NCBI RefSeq assembly: GCF_000003605.2
Contig: NW_003149270.1
Span: 119,377 to 139,471 of the forward strand
From: Saccoglossus kowalevskii
Lineage: Eukaryota; Hemichordata; Enteropneusta; Harrimaniidae
Reading direction: 5' to 3'
DNA: 20,095 nucleotides
Made by a program: the position numbers and the translations under genes
The notes under the pieces: generated by a model
Told to the model about the DNA's origin: nothing
Databases searched by the model: none
What the model saw: only the letters and a program-made list of their open reading frames with translations
Shown here: piece by piece, positions 10,601 to 17,843 of the stretch
Numbering within the stretch: position 1 is the first letter of the stretch
Layout: each line of letters starts with the position of its first letter

Positions 10601-13600
10601 TCTCTACGTCTTGCTTGTGATGTGACACTGGAGTTCTTTTAAGGTAGATATGCAGTTTACGTGACAGGTATTTTAATTAGTTAATTAGGAAATCAAGATG
10701 ACATCCCTTGTCCACAAAACTATATATTTTCGGAAAGCTTATTGTATAAATTTTAAAATTTTGTTAGTATTTTTTTATGGACACTGTAGTTTGAAATATG
10801 CACAAAAATGTGCTTTTTTGGTCAAAAGTGATTCAAAAAAAAAAAAGCTTCTAAACCATGCTTCTGTTCCCTGTCAAAATTGGTTTATGGGTACATCTGT
10901 TTACTATGAAGAAAGTGCCGTCTTGAAAACTGTCTACCAGTTGTCAATTTTGCAGGGCAGCAGCTCAAATTTCACTACTTCAAGTTTATCATAAATTAAC
11001 ACCCAGGCTAGTTGGAGTATGATTATTGTAACACTGTTCAACCAAAGACAAATTTAAATATATTACCGTTTTGTAAAAAGTTAAATATAGTGCAATATGG
11101 AGATGCCGTCATTACTTTTTTCACCATGTTTCTTTTTTATTATTTATGTACAGCCTTGCTAAATCTTGCTAAGCATTCAAAAAGAGAATGTTTGCACCTT
11201 TTATCTATATTTTAAAATCATTTTTTGAGTATGTTCCACTATTCACAATTCTACAAAATTTTAACAGTCTATAGCCAAGACTGTTTGGATAATAAAAAGC
11301 AAAAAAAAATTCACTCTGAGAGTGAGGTTTCACATAATATTAGGAAAGTGGAAATGCAACTTTAACAACAAGTTTTAACTTTTTTGAAAATATGCAAGGA
11401 CGACACGGTTGAATTTGCAGATGTGAAAGCACTAACGCATGATCTCGTGCTAACCGTATGTAATACAAATAATTGACGGCTATTTTGTGGAGAGAAATTC
11501 TAAACACACATATGCATGCTTACCTTTCCACCTGCAGTGATGTCGACAACTAGTGGTGACTTATCTTGAAATAAATTACCAACACAATTACTGACAAACT
11601 CTGTGTTTATCAACGGCACGTCCTAATAAGGTAAAGTAATGTCATTAGAATGACGGGCATTCACCGTGATGCAATATTGAATTCAAATTGAGACATCGTG
11701 CAAGACCAGTTAGATTTCTATTGACCCCGTGATGGAATAATGATTTTTTACATCTAATGTTTTATGATTTTCGCTCACAGTGTATCTGGGCACCATGCAA
11801 GAATAGAATTAAAGGTCGAAATGACTAACACACAAGTTTGGCAAGTTTCAATTTAAAATAATTGAGTAGTGCTCAATCAACACAGTGTGAACAATTACAA
11901 AATCACTGTTTCCATAGAAACATGTTCGGGTATCTCCTCTTTTTGAATTACTCTTTGTCGTTTATTTAGTGAAAGCTTAGTTCAGCAAAATATCCGGAAT
12001 TTGTGGTTCTTGTAGAAAAATAAGCCGGGTGACTGAGTGGTCTGGTATTTCAAGGCTGACATCAAAACAAGGGTGCGCTTACAGTTTATATTCCTTACCT
12101 TAAGAACAGGATAATATGTTCCGACTGCACCCAAGTCAAAAACGAGATCTCCATCAAACCCTTCAACTGTGACCAGAACGTTTGCTTTAGGGCGACGAAA
12201 CAGGTTACCGGAGGACAAACCAGACCACTTCAGCTCCTGCAAAAAATATACATGTCATAAACAGGTTTAATTGTTTTAGCTCATGCAGGTGAATGGACTA
12301 TGAAAAATATGTGTAAATGTAATTCTAACACGAATGACATCCGCGTTTTGTTACGATCTATGTATAGTTTCTATTTTGCCCTCAATTACAATTTCACAGT
12401 TCAATCATCTCACACACAATATTTCGCAATTGTAGATTGTTGCTCTGAGTATGCACCGTCCATTGTAATAATTACAGAGAATTGTCCTCAAGCACCGAGT
12501 CACGCACCAATATACATGTATGCATAAACAAGCACACAAAATGTCACACTATTTTGGCTATGTTAACTAATGACATGTATTGCTCTATCGATAATAGAAC
12601 ACAATAGTACCAAACCAATTCAGAAAAAAAAAATAACGGATTGACAACTATGACAACTCAATTACGAATAATGAATCCTAATCCTAGGTTTCATCAGCAC
12701 ATCGTTCCGGTAACAGTAACAGACATATTCAGCAGAACATCTGAATGCATTTTATCACGACGTTAAAAAGGGACTACTAGTAACATGGGTCTAGCTCTAA
12801 TCAAGCATCCGTCAATGCATTATAATCAATACATTTTAACAGCTGAACGAGGTAGCAATTCTTATATGATCTTCCAGCCCAATAAATATCCTGTGATCAC
12901 AAACAACTCACGAACGTTGAATAACGGGATAATTATGATATAAATAATAGCACAGTGAGGTCATGTATGTCACGAAGCTACGCCCTGTACTATTATTCGA
13001 AAACAAACAACATGACGCAAAATAACGCAGTAACCATGTATTGCCGTTTGACCATTTATAATGACTGATATATTGAAGGCCACGACGAATAGTAATTATA
13101 TTATATTAAAATAGATTCAAAGATTTAAACGGGGCAATTATTCAGTTTGCCAGCTCAATAGAATTTCTATAGAAAATATTCGAAAAAGTGTTGCATTTGA
13201 TAAGTACACGAGTCGACCAGCGGATTTAACTTCAGTTAGTCGTCACTGTTCTTTCACTGTGACAGGACTGGACAGACTCAATCCGTGCATGTTTAATTTC
13301 ACTACACAGTATCAATGAGCATGTGTGTCGCATATAAAATTGCCTCTGTAGCAAATTCGCAATTCTGCTGACTTATGACGATTACGAATACGGAAAATTA
13401 GTTTGCAATGAGGCATCCAGAAAAACTATGACAGAGAAGCAACAAGTTCAAGCTCACGTAACTTGTTATTACAAAATACGACGAACATTGTTGGTGTGCC
13501 GCGCCTAAATAATTAATAATACAAAGGAGCCATGACGGTTTGAATGGTACCCAAGCTTTGTTGGAGTCTTTCTATAGGGGGATTAATTGTACTCCTGAGA

Positions 13601-16600
13601 TTGAGTTGTGTATTATATATGACCCAACTAATAGGTCAAACTAAATAATATTAAGATTACTCGGTCTAACTTTGTTGTTTTGCGTGCGACGTGACAAAGG
13701 GGCAAGGTGGAAAATTGTGAAAGCTGTAGGTAAGTTCGATGCCATTCAGACTTAAACAGAATAAGTTATCACTGTATTATATTTGCAACGCGACACAAAG
13801 GTAAAACGGTCATTTACGTGATGGGAAAATCTAATGTATAAATTTAAACAGTATGGGAAGTTGAAAAAGATCTGACTAGAAAGATAGATAATAGGGATTT
13901 TTTAAACTTTATTTTAGTTTTCCGGAAATTTAAATTTTGAAGCACGATTGTTCATCAAGATTTGGACATATATTAAAATATTCAAATTAGGTTTAAATGA
14001 CGTCAGTCTATCAAACGCAAATTGGGGAAATGATATTTTTGGAAGAATTATTCAAGGATTGTCGCATGGCCCCTAGGTTTCCAATATTCTGCCTACGGGT
14101 GAATTGTTTTATAATTCACAATGAAGTGCACATCAAAAACACACCGCCAGCAATTACATCACAATGAAACATATGGCGCATTTCGTTTGCATCATTGGTA
14201 AAGTAGTAATCACAAAATCCAACTTAGAGCTATGAAATGTGTCAAAAATTGGCCATACTTTGTATTTGGGAAGGCGTTTGAACAGCTCTGCAACAACTCT
14301 ACGCCATGTAACTGCCAGTTCACGAGAATGATCCTACCATGGCGATTATATTGTTTCATAACAATTCAGAATGAATTTACACAATCCTTGGTTCTGACGC
14401 GCACGGATGGGGCCACTATACCCAGTCACCGTGACCAGGGTCGAATAGTGTCCTACAGCATTGGTTCGTACGACGACGGCCACTGGAACAAGCGAATAAT
14501 GGTTTCGTACTAAAATCCTAGAGTGTTTACTTATTCCAATTATTTTTTAATGAAAATAACCATGGCGTGGCATCGGTACTGTGATCCAATGTAAAACGCA
14601 CAGGGTTTAACCTTTTCACCACCAGTCCCCGCTTTTCATCACAAATTCACTTTGAATTTTTACTCACTCGGTCTATTTTTGTTTAAATTACCGAATCCCT
14701 GTCGTTCATCTCGTAAGTTCTCATCCATTGCCTAATACTCGCGTCACGCTTTTAGGGACGACGGGTGAACCTCGTTTGTCATTAGTGACTGGTGATTATG
14801 AAGTGAAACGAACTAGTGCAAAATTGAGCTACTTGTTGCCAAGTTAGATACAAAAATACGCCTTTTATCCGTTTACCGAGCTGCAAGTTCCCACCTACAC
14901 AAAATACCCGGCCACACTGGTATTACGCGTTGTAGCAGTTGAAAATGTCTAAATGAAAAAAAAGGCTCTGTTCGAATGAAATGTAATACTTTTTATGGAA
15001 CTATACAAATAGAACTAGAATGTATTTACTTTTTACACATTTAAAATGACCATAGTGGATGAACAACTGCAATGATATTTGCCCGCAATGTACTTATGTG
15101 GCATGGCATGATCTGTGCAGTGACTGCGCGTGGGATAATTTTGGGATCAGCCATTAATAATAGTAAATAAATCAGTGGCCATTCGTCACGGCTCCATATA
15201 CATGTTGATTAGGTTGTACGAACAATGAGATAACTAAAATGTCGGAATATAATATGAAATGAACAAACACGTCCATCTGTATATGTAAACTAACCATTGT
15301 CAATCGTTTAATATAAAATAAATCAATCCTGAAATTTCTTCTAGTACAGTCCGTACGTCAAAGATAATGAGTATTTTAACATATAAAAACACAATATAAT
15401 CCCTGTCAGCGATGAAAGGGTACTACGTGGCAAATAATGTGACGTCATTACCTCTATATATTATTACGACTGAAAGGTCAGACAGTGACTGTCACATTAT
15501 CATTTTCAACAAGGCATAACACAAGTGATATACACCCTCGACAAAGACATATAAGGAAACGGAAATCCGCTACCATTTACCCCCGAGAAGACCCCCATTT
15601 AAACCCAATAACGAGTGTTTGGTGGTCGAGCAGATTGTGTAGTTTATACCGCCGACTGAGACGTCGAACGGTGGGATTCAAAATACAACCTCCCCATGGC
15701 GGGGCGAGATGAATACAAAACCATGCCCAAAACAGAAACTTGCACGATACATGCATAATACAACACGTGATTTAAGTGCCAAGGCCGTCACGCAGCGCGT
15801 GCTTTATACGCGCGACTACAGTGGCGCTTCTAATCAGCGCGAGTCGGCAGAAAAGAGTGATCACACCCTGATACGTAACAGCCGCCATGTTGTTATTAGC
15901 ATGTTAACCATTCTCAAGTTGTCTGGTATTGCTACTGGCATTTTATCATGTTTAGTATATAATTCAAGTTCACAACATCGGTTTCGTTACAAATTACCTG
16001 TTTTAAGGAACGTTTACTCACAAAAGTGAAATAAGTAGTTAATTTTATTGCAAATAATAATTATAAACTGATTCCCATATGGAACCACGATATAATTATA
16101 CATGGTTTCTGTTCGGTATCCTCTGGGCGGGGCTAGGGCACAGAACGTTCTATGTTGCTCAGACGCGCACACTGTACCATGTATTTATGTGGGCTCTGTG
16201 TGAGCTGCTGTGAAACGCTGGTCGAATGGCCGGTGAAAACAATAAGTCGCGAAAACAGCACAAACTCAACTTTGAAGCAATCCTGAGCAACCGAATTTAT
16301 ACACGTTGCACATGTAGGGGTAATCTTGTTACACTGTTCGGTAGAGTCTCAACAACTGTCCTAAAGTACAGTTTTATGGGAGTTTTCGGCCTTTGAAAAT
16401 GCCCGGATGTCCACCCTGAGGATATCACTGGTCATTTGAAAAAATACAAATAGTGTTCTTAAAATCTGCATTAGTTAATGAGGCTAATAAACAACACGGT
16501 GAATCATTGAATAACAATATGTAAATGATGGATTCAGCACTCGGACTATTACGGGCCTCTGTACAAAGACCAAACCACCAGGAGAATTCGGACTGACCAC

Positions 16601-17843
16601 CTGTAGTATGTCATCACCATATGTTTAACCAACAGAATGAGAACCGCCGGTATAAATAACTTCCTGACCGAGTTATATATATATTATAAAAAATGCCCAC
16701 AGCCGGCATGTACACGAGTACACGATCAAGGATATACTAGTATACACTGCACGAATATGTAACATGTTGTCATATAGTCACAGTCAACGTTATAGCAAAC
16801 ACCTTGATCAGGCTCAGCAACGTCCCTGGTTGAATTCAAACACCCATACTTTCCACACTAAAAGTTGGATGAATATTCATAAATTGATCATTATACCTGC
16901 CCATGGAGCTCTTTTATTTTTGCGCCATGACTTTCCACACCTTAATATCCGAACTACACGGGGTATGTCCAACGCATACACCTATATACTGTACGCATAT
17001 ACAACCCTCTATATATAGGTACACATAATGCACGGATGAGCGCTACTCCCATACATGTGCATTTCAATACAGAGTTTCTGAGACATGAATACAGTCTGAG
17101 AGTACAATTGACTAAATGACTCAACTAATTTACAAATTGCAATTAGTCTAAATTTTCACAATCACAAATTCTCAATCACGAAACAAGCTCGAGTACCCAG
17201 TCTTCGTATTTGCCATCAAACTGTTTGTAAAGTGAAAATAACCGTAGATCTTAGTACCAAAGTCACATGGGGAAGAAGTTTAAGGCGAGACGAGACGAGT
17301 CGAGATGAGGCGAGACAAGGCGAGACAAGACGAGACGAAACGAGGAAAAAGATGTATATGGACCCCGTGGTATACATACAATGATGTCAGGTGAGAGCAC
17401 ACCCTAACCCTAACCCCACATGTAGCACACGCCATATATTATTGTATAACTACATTTCTCTTATTGTAGTCAATTATTGATGGGTACAACCGATCACATT
17501 TCTTTACAGAGTCGGCGACCATGATTGAAATAGAATGATCAAATAACAACGTGCGCTTTTGAAACCGCACCGTGATCGACATCATGGGTCCCATGCAACG
17601 TAATACAACTAATATAAAAGACATCATTAAAACAAGATTTAAACTGCACTATATACTCTGCAGGTTGATAATTATTGAACATAAACGTGATTTGTATACA
17701 CACCTTACTGGCGGAAAACCCGAGAGCAAGAGATATGATATCCGACACTTCGCTAGAACGTACTTTACCGGCATCGGGAGACAACAGCACGTAATTCGGC
17801 GTGTGTGTGAAATATAAACCATTATCGGCTAGTATATCAGAAC
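4429..17843 (-). CDS. ATP6AP2: ATP6AP2 (prorenin receptor / V-ATPase accessory protein 2), 7 exons, 5' partial
   Basis: Single-pass membrane protein needed for V-ATPase assembly; in vertebrates it also binds prorenin and links V-ATPase to Wnt receptors. It acts in the ER, Golgi, endosomes and lysosomes. Join on the minus strand: 17843-17704, 12236-12099, 11622-11524, 10427-10233, 6353-6204, 5947-5825, 4632-4429. These give 348 residues plus stop, close to the roughly 350 of the human protein. Numbering from the first full codon seen: ectodomain 1-303, N-glycosylation sequon NYS in the fourth exon shown, RVKR at 269-272 at the place where the family is cut by furin-type proteases, one membrane helix at about 305-327, and a 20-residue tail with [12 protein letters not shown]. 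Family hallmarks visible: GNLFRRPKANV, TFLSELQIMQEIADM, DIYSFSLAGI. All borders are AG/GT and all phases agree. The start codon and most of the signal peptide are missing. Recognition is from memory of the human protein; no search was run. Confidence 0.93.
4633..5824 (-). other. ATP6AP2 intron (exon 7 to terminal exon)
   Basis: 1192 bases. On the gene's strand an open frame of 109 codons from 4969 to 4640 has a Cys-containing start and two hydrophobic stretches, with a good splice donor at 4813/4812. On the plus strand 5215-5283 is a 23-codon open stretch between a strong acceptor and a GTAAGC donor. Neither is recognised, and neither keeps the ATP6AP2 frame. Confidence 0.6.
5825..5947 (-). 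CDS. ATP6AP2: ATP6AP2 exon 7: MYSLY-like strand and furin site
   Basis: The exon has 41 codons, phase 0 at both ends, with acceptor CTTTTTGCAG and donor AAG followed by GTAATG. The peptide FTEKMVSLYDDDLMMEVVTL corresponds to the vertebrate [20 protein letters not shown]. It then carries RMLRVKRDDPTPAPTK. RVKR fits the R-X-K/R-R furin consensus and sits where vertebrates have RKTR, the known processing site that frees the soluble ectodomain. The Pro/Thr-rich linker after it appears to be lineage-specific. Confidence 0.93.
6204..6353 (-). CDS. ATP6AP2: ATP6AP2 exon 6: LAGI helix region
   Basis: The exon has 50 codons, phase 0 at both ends, with acceptor ATTAATTACAG and donor AAG followed by GTTAGT. 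The peptide VTENKHLATDGVPDIYSFSL and AGIHLIQLQYG matches the vertebrate [30 protein letters not shown]. The exon ends LRVLSSFIKK, equivalent to KILVDALQK. The strongest match is KHLA..G.PD.YSF.LAG. Confidence 0.93.
8325..8407 (+). promoter_or_regulatory. Promoter-like cluster: X-box, E-box, CRE, TATA
   Basis: In order on the plus strand: GTTGCTAGGCAAC (RFX X-box, 8325-8337), TCACGTGG (E-box core 8345-8350), TGACGTAA (CRE half plus, 8385-8392) and TTTATATAA (TATA, 8399-8407). The spacing suits an RNA polymerase II promoter firing rightward near 8430, antisense to ATP6AP2. No long open frame follows; the first ATG (8476) gives 13 codons, and an AATAAA follows near 8546. An intronic enhancer is the alternative. 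Confidence 0.3.
9474..9508. repeat. Hairpin with CArG box in the loop
   Basis: ACACAGTCC at 9474-9482 pairs perfectly with GGACTGTGT at 9500-9508. The loop, with its left edge, holds CCTATATAGG (9482-9491), an exact CC(A/T)6GG serum-response-factor site, and a nested CTATA/TATAG pairing. Confidence 0.45.
9792..9815 (+). repeat. (GTT)8 microsatellite
   Basis: Eight GTT units followed by a T run. Confidence 0.9.
10233..10427 (-). CDS. ATP6AP2: ATP6AP2 exon 5: ectodomain with FLSELQ helix
   Basis: The exon has 65 codons, phase 0 at both ends, with acceptor TCTCTTTATAG and a near-perfect donor ATG followed by GTGAGT. The C-terminal part, DITFLSELQIMQEIADM, matches the vertebrate DLLFLSELQVLHDISSL. 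The N-terminal part, LFNQQWKNPQLFTALPTTLK, corresponds to the region of LRQLRNRLFQENSVLSSLP. An N-glycosylation sequon NYS lies at exon residues 43-45. The exon starts with TTG, which is an internal Leu codon, not a start. Confidence 0.93.
10428..11523 (-). other. ATP6AP2 intron (exon 4 to exon 5)
   Basis: 1096 bases. Apart from the repeat copy at 11337-11366 and an A-rich tract near 10837-10848 I see nothing. The open frames at 10698-10994 and 11012-11215 (+) are AT-rich with no recognisable product. Confidence 0.6.
11337..11366 (+). repeat. Copy of GGAAAGTGGAAATGCAACTT repeat
   Basis: Preceded by CACATAAT, like the copy at 1607-1630 (CACATAT). It lies in the intron between exons 4 and 5 of ATP6AP2. 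Confidence 0.5.
11524..11622 (-). CDS. ATP6AP2: ATP6AP2 exon 4: ectodomain
   Basis: The exon has 33 codons, phase 0 at both ends, with acceptor CCTTATTAG and donor AAG followed by GTAAGC. The peptide DVPLINTEFVSNCVGNLFQD followed by KSPLVVDITAGGK aligns by position with the weakly conserved vertebrate segment around NAVPFSLDSVANSIHSLF. Similarity is low. The call rests mainly on position, phase, splice sites and the preserved pattern of VANSIHSLF against VSNCVGNLF. Confidence 0.85.
11623..12098 (-). other. ATP6AP2 intron (exon 3 to exon 4)
   Basis: 476 bases with GTAAGG donor and TTATTAG acceptor. No further structure seen. Confidence 0.8.
12099..12236 (-). CDS. ATP6AP2: ATP6AP2 exon 3: conserved ectodomain core
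   Basis: The exon has 46 codons, phase 0 at both ends. The acceptor is TATTTTTTGCAG and the donor is AAG followed by GTAAGG. This is one of the best conserved parts: ELKWSGLSSGNLFRRPKANV corresponds to the vertebrate stretch [20 protein letters not shown]. The second half, GFDGDLVFDLGAVGTYYPVL, is much more diverged, as expected for this family. Confidence 0.93.
15621..15690 (+). mobile_element. tRNA-derived SINE head (probable, degraded)
   Basis: GGTGGTCGAGCAG at 15621-15633 contains TGGTCGAGCAG, an exact fit to the polymerase III A-box TRGYNNARNNG. A possible anticodon-arm remnant follows: CGAC-TGAGAC-GTCG at 15653-15666. Then GTGGGATTCAAAATAC at 15671-15686 looks like a decayed B-box and T-arm. 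The A-to-B distance is about 50 bases, and the order resembles a Leu/Ser-type tRNA head. No intact cloverleaf or 3' CCA is present, so it is not a working tRNA gene. The SINE body limits are not visible. Confidence 0.35.
15781..16151. promoter_or_regulatory. CpG-dense, promoter-like intronic segment
   Basis: About ten CpG lie in 15781-15842, far denser than the rest of the window. GCCGCCATGTTG at 15881-15892 fits the YY1 site common at transcription starts. GGGCGGGGC at 16125-16133 is a GC box, and AGAACGTTCT at 16142-16151 is a palindrome matching two heat-shock-element units (GAAnnTTC). Short ORFs start on either side and point away: ATGGCGGC at 15888 (-) and ATGGCCGG at 16226 (+). It may be an unannotated bidirectional promoter. 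No transcript evidence is available here. Confidence 0.3.
17286..17345 (+). repeat. Degenerate (CGAGA)12 pentamer repeat
   Basis: Twelve consecutive five-base units, six exactly CGAGA and the rest one or two changes away (CGAGT, TGAGG, CAAGG, CAAGA, CGAAA, CGAGG). The strand is purine-rich. Confidence 0.9.
17401..17417 (+). repeat. Short telomere-like ACCCTA stretch
   Basis: ACCCTAACCCTAACCCC is about two and a half units of the metazoan telomere repeat CCCTAA, 55 bases from the pentamer repeat. Confidence 0.6.
17704..17843 (-). CDS. ATP6AP2: ATP6AP2 exon 2: mature N-terminus
   Basis: The exon is 140 bases: the last two bases of a split codon, then 46 codons. The 5' intron is therefore phase 1. 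The acceptor is CTATTTTGCAG and the donor is AAG followed by GTGTGT. The peptide contains LLSPDAGKVRSSEVSDIISL and ends LGFSASK, matching the vertebrate PGERIPDVAALSMGFSVKE segment. The first residues, SDILA followed by DNGLYF, look like the end of a signal peptide with a possible cleavage after A, judged by comparison with human VLG/NEFS. An in-frame stop lies upstream of the acceptor and no in-frame Met follows it, so this cannot be the first coding exon. Confidence 0.85.

Larger units (their letters stand above)
12237..17703 (-). other. ATP6AP2 intron (exon 2 to exon 3), 5.5 kb
   Basis: From 12237 to 14370 I see nothing beyond an isolated consensus donor (AG then GTAAGT) on the plus strand at 13730. 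At 14380-14510 (+) there is an exon-like open stretch of unusual composition. From 15480 to 16400 the sequence is CpG-dense and promoter-like. From 16400 to 17285 nothing is supported. Repeats lie at 17286-17417. Confidence 0.6.

Noticed and set aside
13730-13735. Consensus splice donor AG/GTAAGT on the plus strand
   Set aside because: Preceded by frames with stops and no matching acceptor-bounded exon that I can support.
15709-16029. 106-codon plus-strand frame with a hydrophobic stretch (MLTILKLSGIATGILSCLVY)
   Set aside because: It overlaps the SINE-like and CpG-dense segment, has no homology that I recognise and no clear exon borders; kept only as part of the promoter-like observation.
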